Assembly: GCA_937888595.1 (NCBI GenBank)
Contig: CALARK010000012.1
Coordinates: 186,001-250,000, forward strand
DNA: 64,000 bases
Reading direction: 5' to 3'
Source: an uncultured Sterolibacteriaceae bacterium
Lineage (GTDB): Bacteria; Pseudomonadota; Gammaproteobacteria; Burkholderiales; Rhodocyclaceae
Shown piece after piece: positions 7,615 to 15,675 of this stretch; position 1 is the stretch's first letter; the number at the start of each line of letters is the position of its first letter. Made by a program: the position numbers and the translations under genes. Under the pieces are notes generated by a model. It worked only from the letters and a program-made list of their open reading frames with translations, was not told the origin of the DNA and did not search any database.

Positions 7615-9779
7615 ATGCGGGACATCACGACGTCACCATCATCGTGCGCGAATGCGGCGAACGCACGACGGAGACTTGCGTTCGCCTCCTGCAGAAAATC
7701 TTTCCTTCGCAGCCGGTCTTCCGGATCAAAGCGCAGCCGTTCATCGTCACCCTGCGTCGGTCACTGGAAAAAGGGTTGTCCGAAAGGCGTCCATGGACAT
7801 TGTGCATCGACGCCGATGTATTGCCGCTTCCGGAACTCGGGCACCTGTTGAATGAAGCCAAGGCGCTACCGGATGATGTTTTCGAAATCCAGGGACTCGT
7901 CTTCGACAAATTGCTCGCCGCCCCGCGCGCCGCAGGAAATCATTTGTACAGGACACGACTGATCGAACAGGCGTTACCTCTGATTCCCGCCAGCGCAAAC
8001 TTGCGGCCCGAAACGGCGATGATCGAGGCCATGGCCGCAAACGGATTTTCATGCCATCAGTCGCGAATATGGGTAGGCCTGCACGACTTTGAACAGTTCT
8101 ACGGCGACCTTTTCGCGAAGGCATTCCTGCATGGCCACAAGCATCGCTTCCTGATGCCGCTGGTCCGTCCACTCTGGCAGACCCTGGCTCAAAAGGACGA
8201 TGACTACCGGGTCGCACAACAGGCGCTATGCGCAGCCCATCGCAAAACCACGATGCCATCGATCTCGCGGCAGGAACATGTACGCGATGCGGCACAAGCC
8301 TTGGCGGAACTCGGCCTGGAAGAGAAGCTACCGTACATGCATGTACCCGATGCCGGCGAACTCCAGACCATGATGCACGCCACAGCCACACGCGGCGAAG
8401 CACGCTCACTCAGCCGTCAAATCACATCTGTCATAGAACGTGGAACCTTTTCCAGCAGGCTGTCCGGGCATGATCGACATGCCGCATCAGCAACATCAAG
8501 GCCCAGGGTTGCGTTTGTCTGCGCCAATGCCTATCCGCTCTTCGACTTCACGATATCGCCACTTGGTGGAGGCATGGAGGCGCGTGCGGCCCTATTTGCT
8601 CGCGGCCTGTCTGAAGCCGGGCGCTGGTCCGTCAGTTTCGTGGTCAGCGATTTTGGTCAGGATTTCGTGACGCGCCACGAAGATATCGACTTCCATATTT
8701 ATCAACCCGTTTTCCGCCGTGCCGGCCGCAATGTCTTTCCCCGCTTGCGCAAGCGCCACTGGTTCCCGGCACTCAATCTCGACCGTCGGGATCTCGACCT
8801 GTTATGGCAGATCCCGATGATCGCGACTTGGCTGGCTCTGCCGGCGCAATTCTTCCCGCGTTTCTGGCGTAACCTGAAACCGGACGTCGTCTGCTGCTTC
8901 GGCAACAACGAACGCACCGCCGAAGTCGTTGCCGATTGCCGCAGGGCCGGCGTGCGTACCGTCCTCTGCGTTGCTTCCGACAAGGACTTGTCCCCTGACT
9001 ACCAGCCCGGCAATCACGAACGAAATCATTACGGCATGCGCAAATGGATGGGGCACTACACCATCTCGCATGCCGACTGCATCATCGTGCAAACCGAAGC
9101 CCAGCAAGCTGCATTGCGCCTGCATTTCGATCGCGCCTCGACGCTGATTCGCAATCCGGTTCATGTTTTTCCGGACGACCCGGATTCATGGCGATTGCGA
9201 TCGCAACGCAATTACGTCCTTTGGATCGGGCGCACCGACGCTTTCAACAAGCGGCCAGGACTCTTCCTGCAACTGGCTAGCGAGTGCCCCGGCATCGAGT
9301 TCCTGATGATCGTCAGCCGAACCGATGAAGCCTGCTTCCAGGCTCTCGAGCAGGCCCGCCCAGCCAACCTGACCATCAGTGGACACGTGCCGCCTCACGA
9401 CCTCCCGGGCTATTTGCGTCTTGCCCGTGTGCTGGTCAATACGTCTAAATTCGAAGGTTTTCCCAACACGTTTCTCCAGGCAGCGGTCACCGGCACACCG
9501 ATTGCATCATTGGAAGTCGATCCAGATGGGATGCTTAGCCGACTTGGTTGCGGAATCTGCGCTGATGGCGACATGGGACGGTTGAAGGCGGCCGTATCGG
9601 CCTTGTGTGACGATGACGAGCTGGCTGAGCACTATGCCCGCACCAACCATCGCCATGTACTGGAACGACATGCCGCCGAGGACCGCATCGCCGAGCTATC
9701 CGACTGTCTCGAAGAGCAGCGGCAATTGGCCGCCGTCCGGAAACCGGTGCGGCCAGGCGGTCCGAGGCGCTTCGCCTGA
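7611..9779 (+). CDS. two-domain glycosyltransferase (GT-A-like N-terminus plus GT4)
   Basis: 722 residues. Residues 1 to ~200 resemble a GT-A-type nucleotide-sugar domain with a DAD at 67-69 (TLCIDADVLPLP). Residues from about 290 are a GT-B, family 4-like glycosyltransferase, with CANAYPLFDF at its start and the acidic loop EGFPNTFLQAAVTGTP near the end. The second half is clearly paralogous to the protein at 12477-13778 (shared FGNN, VIADCRR, IRNPV, EGFPNTFLQ blocks); the N-terminal half has no counterpart there. ATG 7611 forms an ATGA overlap; ATG 7593 is also possible. Sugar and acceptor are unknown. Confidence 0.75.
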   Translation: MNAGHHDVTIIVRECGERTTETCVRLLQKIFPSQPVFRIKAQPFIVTLRRSLEKGLSERRPWTLCIDADVLPLPELGHLLNEAKALPDDVFEIQGLVFDKLLAAPRAAGNHLYRTRLIEQALPLIPASANLRPETAMIEAMAANGFSCHQSRIWVGLHDFEQFYGDLFAKAFLHGHKHRFLMPLVRPLWQTLAQKDDDYRVAQQALCAAHRKTTMPSISRQEHVRDAAQALAELGLEEKLPYMHVPDAGELQTMMHATATRGEARSLSRQITSVIERGTFSSRLSGHDRHAASATSRPRVAFVCANAYPLFDFTISPLGGGMEARAALFARGLSEAGRWSVSFVVSDFGQDFVTRHEDIDFHIYQPVFRRAGRNVFPRLRKRHWFPALNLDRRDLDLLWQIPMIATWLALPAQFFPRFWRNLKPDVVCCFGNNERTAEVVADCRRAGVRTVLCVASDKDLSPDYQPGNHERNHYGMRKWMGHYTISHADCIIVQTEAQQAALRLHFDRASTLIRNPVHVFPDDPDSWRLRSQRNYVLWIGRTDAFNKRPGLFLQLASECPGIEFLMIVSRTDEACFQALEQARPANLTISGHVPPHDLPGYLRLARVLVNTSKFEGFPNTFLQAAVTGTPIASLEVDPDGMLSRLGCGICADGDMGRLKAAVSALCDDDELAEHYARTNHRHVLERHAAEDRIAELSDCLEEQRQLAAVRKPVRPGGPRRFA

Positions 9780-11002
9780 TGAAATCGTCCGGCGGACATG
9801 CTTTGCTGGCTGCGATCTCGCTCGGAAGTGCCGGCCTGCTACTTTTTCTAATCTTCACACTTTCTCCTGGATACATTCCTGCGTCAGGCATGCCACTGAG
9901 CATGCCATCAGACCGGCTACCGGTACCCGGTATCGCCAACGACATGCCGACCCGCTCTTCCTACTGGCTGCAAAAATCCGTGCTGCAGATCCATCCGTTT
10001 CTCAACCCAGCGAACATCGCCGTTCCGGAGGCACTGCGCAGTTCGATCAACCCCCTGTTCAGGAAACGTGCTGATGAATCCCTCGCGGACTTTATGGCAC
10101 GCGCCAATGCTCATGTGTACCGGCTCACCGATCATTGCGATACGATCGAATCGTTCCTCGGGCCCAAGGATTCCGCAGGCACCGCCATGTATGGCATCAA
10201 TGTGCCCGGGGTAGTCGCCTGCGGCCTGTGTGGCCAGCGTGCCTACTGGGTGACAGGCCTGCTCAGGCGCAGCGGCATCAGGGGGCTGTTGCTGGGGCTG
10301 AATGGACATGTCGTGCTAGCGGTGCCGGAAAACGGGTCCGGCAGGCACTGGATACTCGACCCCGACTACGGTACCGCACCGTTTCTGGTCGATCTGGGTT
10401 CCGCGCAAGAGATGCGAACCGCGGCCGCTGAAAACTACAGATTTCTCGCTGCCGCGGGACGGGAAGCGCTTTTTGAAATGATCGTGGATTTCTACGCATC
10501 GACGGACGACAATGCCTTCTACGACATGGGCTACCTAGCGCATCTCGAATTCCTTCAATCGCGATGGCTGCGCAGGCTCTGGCCAGCCGTACAGGCCGGC
10601 CTGCGACAGGAGGCAGGCTCAGGCAGCAAATCATCAACTCTCGGAAGCGCTCGGCCGCTCGGCATGGAGGCTGCCCGGGCACTCCACGCTGCTCTCGTTG
10701 CTGCCGAGCGGAAATACGGACTTGCCGGCCATCGCACCCCGCAGATCGAATTGGAAGACGAGGACTTCATTTCCCGGTCGATCGCCGTGGATCCGGCGAC
10801 GGGTATGCACCAGCTGACGATCACCAACTGGGGCTACCGGACCATCCGGGCGCACCCCTTCGATACCGCACTCGCAGACTGTCGGCCTCCAGCGTATAGC
10901 GCCGGGGGAATCGTCATGCCGCCGCACACATCATTTTCATGGGTTCTGGATGGAGACTGCACCTCTTCCGGACAGACAGGAACCGGTGCCCGTGTCGATT
11001 GA
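9779..11002 (+). CDS. membrane-anchored transglutaminase-like protein
   Basis: 407 residues. Residues 9-30 form a hydrophobic N-terminal anchor or signal. The centre shows CGLCGQRAYWV (Cys148, Cys151), NGHVVLAV (His177) and WILDPDYG (Asp194/196), the Cys-His-Asp order of transglutaminase/protease-like folds. The family includes peptidases and amide-forming enzymes, so the reaction is not certain; a periplasmic location is suggested by the anchor. The start overlaps the upstream glycosyltransferase stop (TGATG), and the 3' end overlaps the next methyltransferase by about 50 bases. It is an unusual companion for glycan synthesis genes. Confidence 0.6.
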   Translation: MKSSGGHALLAAISLGSAGLLLFLIFTLSPGYIPASGMPLSMPSDRLPVPGIANDMPTRSSYWLQKSVLQIHPFLNPANIAVPEALRSSINPLFRKRADESLADFMARANAHVYRLTDHCDTIESFLGPKDSAGTAMYGINVPGVVACGLCGQRAYWVTGLLRRSGIRGLLLGLNGHVVLAVPENGSGRHWILDPDYGTAPFLVDLGSAQEMRTAAAENYRFLAAAGREALFEMIVDFYASTDDNAFYDMGYLAHLEFLQSRWLRRLWPAVQAGLRQEAGSGSKSSTLGSARPLGMEAARALHAALVAAERKYGLAGHRTPQIELEDEDFISRSIAVDPATGMHQLTITNWGYRTIRAHPFDTALADCRPPAYSAGGIVMPPHTSFSWVLDGDCTSSGQTGTGARVD

Positions 11003-11714
11003 GGCATTGTTACGCCACTTCTGTCCGAACCGCTCCCTGAAGATTCTGGATCTGGGCTGCGGCAAGGGTGCCCTCGTCACATCGCTCCTGGCAGAAGGCC
11101 ACGACGCCTACGGCTGTGACATCGCCGGCTCGGCAGCATCAGACTTCGAACCGTCCCCGGGGAATGACCGTCTCAGAACCATCGAAATGCACCCCTATCG
11201 CCTGCCCTTTTTCGACGGTCAGTTCGACTGCGTGATCAGCACGCAGGTGCTGGAGCACGTCTTGGACCTCGAAAGCACCTTCCGCGAGATCCATCGCGTA
11301 CTCAAGCCGGGCGGGGTCAGCCTGCACACATTCCCCGGTCGGCATGTACCGATCGAGCCGCACGTCTTCGTTCCCTTCGCCACCGTTATACGCAACCGTA
11401 CATGGCTCTACCTCTGGGCAGTGCTGGGTATACGGAATGATTTCCAGGTCGGCAAGACTGCGTCCGAGGTGGCACGCCTGAACCACGCCTACCTGCATGC
11501 CCACACCCACTATCCACCGAAGTCTGAGATTCTCGACAAGGCATGTGTTTTCTCGGAAGCCGCATTCAGGGAAGACGTCTTCTTTTTTCCCGGCCCCGAA
11601 GAACTCAAGCATCGCAGCCGGAAAAAGCGCCTGTTCGTTTTTTTGGGTGGAGACCGGATGAGGGCCTGGTTCCATGGCACCTTCGTCATGCGGGCCCTTT
11701 ATTTAAGAAAATAG
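10950..11714 (+). CDS. class I SAM-dependent methyltransferase
   Basis: 254 residues with motif I ILDLGCGKGALV, TQVLEHVLDL and RVLKPGGVSLHTFPGR. It is the intact relative of the decayed gene at 6998-7614: GHDAYG after motif I and the LKPGG-HxFPGxR segment are shared. The ATG at 10950 makes a 53-base overlap with the upstream gene; GTG codons at 10986 and 10992 in the same frame would shorten the overlap and are credible alternatives. It probably acts on a glycan or glycolipid intermediate. Confidence 0.72.
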   Translation: METAPLPDRQEPVPVSIEALLRHFCPNRSLKILDLGCGKGALVTSLLAEGHDAYGCDIAGSAASDFEPSPGNDRLRTIEMHPYRLPFFDGQFDCVISTQVLEHVLDLESTFREIHRVLKPGGVSLHTFPGRHVPIEPHVFVPFATVIRNRTWLYLWAVLGIRNDFQVGKTASEVARLNHAYLHAHTHYPPKSEILDKACVFSEAAFREDVFFFPGPEELKHRSRKKRLFVFLGGDRMRAWFHGTFVMRALYLRK

Positions 11715-11736
11715 CGACTGCAACCCCACCGAGATC

Positions 11737-12480
11737 ATGCCGCCTCCGCTCTTCATCAGAAAAATTTCCCGGAAGTTCAAGTCCGTCTTCAGGTCAGTCG
11801 GCCGGCTCCTGGTCGCCGAGCAGACGCTGGCGCACCTGCGCGCGATTCGCGAGCACGAGCTCGCGACAGTCGCAGCGCTGCTTCCCGCCCGGGGAACGCT
11901 GCTCGAAATCGGAGCCGGCACCGGATGGCAGGCGGCAGCGCTCGCGACGAGAGGCTTTACCGTCAGCGCGGTCGACCTTCCGGACAGCAAGTACGCGCCG
12001 GACCGCATGTTCCCGGTACAGGACTACGACGGCCATACGCTTCCTTTTCGCGATGGATCGTTCGAAATCATCTACTCATCCAATCTGCTGGAGCACATTC
12101 CGCATCTGGCAGCCTTTCAGGAAGAGATGCATCGCGTGTTGCGCCCGGAGGGACTCGCCATTCACGTACTGCCCTCGAGCGCCTGGAGATTCTGGACCAA
12201 CCTCACGCACCTTGTGCGCTATCGTCGTCGACCGCACGCCCATGGTGAGCATGCCACCAACGCACTGACGGAGATTGCAGTCTTTTCGCGTAGCCAGTGG
12301 CGACGCATCTTCGAGTCAGCCGGCTGGACCGTCACTGCCGAACAAACGAACCGGCTTTTCTATACCGGCAGTTCGATTCTCGACGCTAGACTTCCCATCC
12401 GCGCGCGCATGCATCTGAGCCGGCTGCTGGGCAGTGCATGCAATATCTTCGTGCTGAAAAAACCGCCCGCGTCATCGTGA
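11737..12480 (+). CDS. class I SAM-dependent methyltransferase
   Basis: 247 residues. Motif I TLLEIGAGTGWQAAAL, DLP after strand 2, IIYSSNLLEHIPHL and RVLRPEG are clear. A basic N-terminus (IRKISRKFKSVFRSVGR) may contact membrane phospholipid. Its stop overlaps the next glycosyltransferase start by a GTGA. One of six intact methyltransferases in the + strand locus; the substrate cannot be assigned. Confidence 0.75.
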   Translation: MPPPLFIRKISRKFKSVFRSVGRLLVAEQTLAHLRAIREHELATVAALLPARGTLLEIGAGTGWQAAALATRGFTVSAVDLPDSKYAPDRMFPVQDYDGHTLPFRDGSFEIIYSSNLLEHIPHLAAFQEEMHRVLRPEGLAIHVLPSSAWRFWTNLTHLVRYRRRPHAHGEHATNALTEIAVFSRSQWRRIFESAGWTVTAEQTNRLFYTGSSILDARLPIRARMHLSRLLGSACNIFVLKKPPASS

Positions 12481-13778
12481 AGTCCATCAACATCGTCTGC
12501 CACAACGTCTATCCGCTCTTCGATCCGTCGATCGCCTGGGGCATCGGCGGCATGGAAACGCGTGCCGCCCTCCTGGCCCGTGGACTGAAGGCCTCGGGGC
12601 GCTGGCATGTACGCATGGTGGTCAACGATTTCGGCCAGCCGGACCGGGTCTGGCACGAGGGTATCGAATTCGACACCTACCAGCCCTGGCATCGGCGGGC
12701 ATCCGACAACGTGAACCCGCGTTTTGTCCGGAGAAAGTGGTTTCCGGCATTGAATCTCGACCGGCGCGATTTCCCGCTGATCTGGCAGATTCCGCTGCTC
12801 GGCATCTATCGTCTGCTGCCCTCGCTGCTGTGTCCGCTTTACTGGCGGCGCAGGCCGGCCGACATCGTCTGCTGCTTCGGCAACAATGGCACCTCTGCGC
12901 AAGTCATCGCCGACTGCCGGCGCCTGGGGATCCCGACCGCCCTGTGCATCGCCTCCGATGACGACCTTTCGGCGGACTATCGTGCGGACGATTCGAGTCT
13001 CAACGACTACGGGACACCGAAATGGATGGCCCATTACGCGCTGGAAAACGCCGACCATATCTTCGTCCAGACCGAGAGCCAGTTGCGGGCGCTGGCCAGC
13101 CGTTTCGACCGCAGCGGCGAACTGATCCGCAATCCGGTGGATATTTCCGCGGACGGGCCGTCGCACTGGCCGGACCGGGCGACGCGCGACACGATTCTCT
13201 GGATCGGCCGTTCCGACACCTTCCACAAGCAGCCGCTGCTGTTGCTGGAACTGGCGAAGCGCTGTCCGGACCTGCCTTTCCTGATGGTCATGAACCGGAC
13301 TCACACGGATGTCTTCGATGCCATCGAGGCACAGCGCCCCCCCAACCTGACCATCGTCGAGCGCGTACCGCACCGGGAGATCTGGAACTATTACCGCCGC
13401 GCCCGTGTTTTCGTCAGCACGTCGGCCTACGAAGGCTTCCCCAACACCTTCCTGCAGTGCGCCGTTGCCGGCGTACCGGTCGCCTCGCTCAGCGTCGACC
13501 CCGAGGGCATCCTGTCTGACCTGGGATGCGGACTGCTCGCCGGTGGCAGCCTCGACCGTCTCGAACAGCATGTCCGCACCCTGTGGACAGATGCCGGCCG
13601 TGCCGAGCTTCAGGCACGGTCCTTCCACCGTTTCGCGCTGGAGCATCACGGCCTCACCAGCCAGGTCGAGCGCTTCGAGGCGCTGCTGAAACAGGCGATC
13701 GACGCCCCCTTGCGCAGTCCGCCGCTGCCCTGGTGGCGCCAGCCCACCCGCCGCTTCGTGCGGTACGGGGATATCTAG
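12477..13778 (+). CDS. GT4-family glycosyltransferase
   Basis: 433 residues, GT-B fold. It opens with INIVCHNVYPLFDPS and carries CCFGNNGTSAQVIADC, TILWIGRSDTFHKQP and EGFPNTFLQCAVAGVP, the last being the E-x7-E type donor-binding loop. It is paralogous over its full length to the C-terminal half of the protein at 7611-9779. The GTG start at 12477 overlaps the previous stop and matches the N-terminus of the paralogous domain; an in-frame ATG exists at 12438. Predicted cytoplasmic or membrane-associated transferase building the repeat unit. Confidence 0.8.
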   Translation: MKSINIVCHNVYPLFDPSIAWGIGGMETRAALLARGLKASGRWHVRMVVNDFGQPDRVWHEGIEFDTYQPWHRRASDNVNPRFVRRKWFPALNLDRRDFPLIWQIPLLGIYRLLPSLLCPLYWRRRPADIVCCFGNNGTSAQVIADCRRLGIPTALCIASDDDLSADYRADDSSLNDYGTPKWMAHYALENADHIFVQTESQLRALASRFDRSGELIRNPVDISADGPSHWPDRATRDTILWIGRSDTFHKQPLLLLELAKRCPDLPFLMVMNRTHTDVFDAIEAQRPPNLTIVERVPHREIWNYYRRARVFVSTSAYEGFPNTFLQCAVAGVPVASLSVDPEGILSDLGCGLLAGGSLDRLEQHVRTLWTDAGRAELQARSFHRFALEHHGLTSQVERFEALLKQAIDAPLRSPPLPWWRQPTRRFVRYGDI

Positions 13779-13780
13779 CG

Positions 13781-15673
13781 ATGTGCGGCATCGCCGGCAT
13801 TTTTCCGCGTCATGGCGCCGCGGATCCGCGACAGATCGAGGAGCTGACCACAGGCATCCTCCATCGCGGACCGGATGATCGCGGCCTCTGGATCTCCCCC
13901 GGACGGGAATGCGCCCTCGGCCACACCCGGCTCGCCATCCTCGACCTCTCTGCGGCAGGCCACCAGCCGATGGTCGACCCGATTACCGGCAACGCCATCG
14001 TTTTCAACGGCGAGATCTACAACTTCGCGGCGCTGCGCCGCGACTGCAAAGCTGCCGGAGACGCCTTCCTCTCCCATGCCGACACCGAGGTGATTCTCGC
14101 CCTTTATCGCCGGCATGGTGTCGATTGCCTGCATTTCCTGCGCGGCATGTTCTCCTTCGCGATCTGGGATGCACGACGCCGGCGCCTGTTCTTCGCCCGC
14201 GACCGCATCGGCAAGAAACCCTTTCACTACGCCGCATCATCGATGGGGTTCGCCTTCTGCTCGGAAATCGATCCGCTGGCGCGCCACACGTGGACCGACC
14301 GCCGCCTCGACCTGCAGGCACTCGACTTTTTCCTGCACCTGCAATACATCCCGGCGCCCCTGAGCATCTACCGGGGCATCCGCAAGCTGCCGCCGGCGCA
14401 TTACGGGCTGCTCGATTCGGACGGATTGCGCATCGAGCGCTACTGGTCGCTCGATTACCGCGACAAGACGGACATAGAGGACGGGGAGGCCATCGACGCC
14501 TTCGAGGACAAGCTGGCGGAGGCCGTGCGCCTGCGCATGGTCGCCGACGTGCCGGTCGGCGCCCTGCTCTCCGGCGGCGTGGACTCCAGCGTAATCGTCG
14601 CACTGATGGCGAAACAGTCGGCCGCACCGGTGCGCACCTTCAGTGTCGGCTTCGCCGAGGCGGCATTCGATGAGTCCGCCCATGCGCGCCTGGCGGCGGA
14701 ACGCTGCGGTACGCTGCACCGTCCGGCCATGCTCGGTGCGCCTGATCTCGCCATGTTGCCGCAGCTGGTCAGGCGTTACGGGGAGCCCTACGGCGACGCC
14801 TCCGCGCTGCCTTCCTTCGCCGTCTGCGCCGCCGCCCGCCAGGAATTGAAAGTCGTGCTCAACGGCGACGGCGGCGACGAGTTGCTCGGCGGCTACCCGC
14901 GTTATTCGCTGCCGGATGCAACGATCCGTCTGGCGACCTGGGTCCGCCGGCATCACCCCCTGCCACTGGTCGACCCCGCGAAATGGCTCGGCAAGCGCGG
15001 TCCCTTCCCGTTCAAGAAACTGCGCCGCCTGGCACTCGACCACCTGCTGCTGCCGGATGCCGGCCCCTTCACAATGTACGGCGGCAACCGCAACGACGCC
15101 ATGCGGCACAGCCTGCTGCATGACGACCGGCTGGCGGACAACCTGCCGCAGTGGCGCGCCGAGTGGTTCAGACAGGCGAGACTGGCTTCCGGCAACCCCG
15201 TGGACAGCATGCTCTGGCTGGACAACCACACCTACCTGCCCGGCGACCTGCTGGTCAAGATGGATATCGCCGCCATGCACTGCGGACTCGAGGCACGCTC
15301 GCCCCTCCTCGACCACGAGCTGATCGAATTCTGCGCACGCCTGCCCGTCCGCTTCAAGGTCCGCCATCGCACCGGCAAATGGCTGCTGAAAAAGCTCGCC
15401 GAGCGCTACTACCCGAAGGACTTCGTCCATCGACGCAAGATGGGCTTCGGCATCCCGCTCGATGTCTGGATGCGCGGCCCGTTCCGCCCGCTGCTCGACG
15501 ACGTGCTGCGCGATCCGGCCTGCATGGCGCCGCTCGACATGTCCGTGATCGATCGCTTCCGGCGAAACTTCCACGAGGGTGCCGACGAGTCGACACGGCT
15601 GTGGCCGCTCTTCATGTACGGACTCTGGCGCAGGCACGGCATGCCTGCGGACCCGACGGACCCAGCGGACTAG
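13781..15673 (+). CDS. asnB: asparagine synthase-type glutamine amidotransferase (second copy)
   Basis: 630 residues, starting MCGIAGIF with the class II glutaminase cysteine and carrying SGGVDSS at about 264-270 for ATP pyrophosphate chemistry. LDHELIEF and KMGFGIPLDVW near the end are typical of the AsnB C-terminal domain. The frame is open far upstream, but the MCGI motif fixes the start at 13781, 2 bases after the glycosyltransferase stop. Divergent from the first copy, so amidation of a different sugar or position is likely rather than simple redundancy. Confidence 0.85.
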   Translation: MCGIAGIFPRHGAADPRQIEELTTGILHRGPDDRGLWISPGRECALGHTRLAILDLSAAGHQPMVDPITGNAIVFNGEIYNFAALRRDCKAAGDAFLSHADTEVILALYRRHGVDCLHFLRGMFSFAIWDARRRRLFFARDRIGKKPFHYAASSMGFAFCSEIDPLARHTWTDRRLDLQALDFFLHLQYIPAPLSIYRGIRKLPPAHYGLLDSDGLRIERYWSLDYRDKTDIEDGEAIDAFEDKLAEAVRLRMVADVPVGALLSGGVDSSVIVALMAKQSAAPVRTFSVGFAEAAFDESAHARLAAERCGTLHRPAMLGAPDLAMLPQLVRRYGEPYGDASALPSFAVCAAARQELKVVLNGDGGDELLGGYPRYSLPDATIRLATWVRRHHPLPLVDPAKWLGKRGPFPFKKLRRLALDHLLLPDAGPFTMYGGNRNDAMRHSLLHDDRLADNLPQWRAEWFRQARLASGNPVDSMLWLDNHTYLPGDLLVKMDIAAMHCGLEARSPLLDHELIEFCARLPVRFKVRHRTGKWLLKKLAERYYPKDFVHRRKMGFGIPLDVWMRGPFRPLLDDVLRDPACMAPLDMSVIDRFRRNFHEGADESTRLWPLFMYGLWRRHGMPADPTDPAD

Positions 15674-15675
15674 GC

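Noticed and set aside
14237..15637. Long antisense open frame (466 codons) opposite the second asnB
   Set aside because: Shadow of GC-rich codon usage; the + strand has the clear AsnB motifs. Similar long shadows at 36660-37904, 38727-40118, 44983-46686 and 46675-48144 were dismissed for the same reason.
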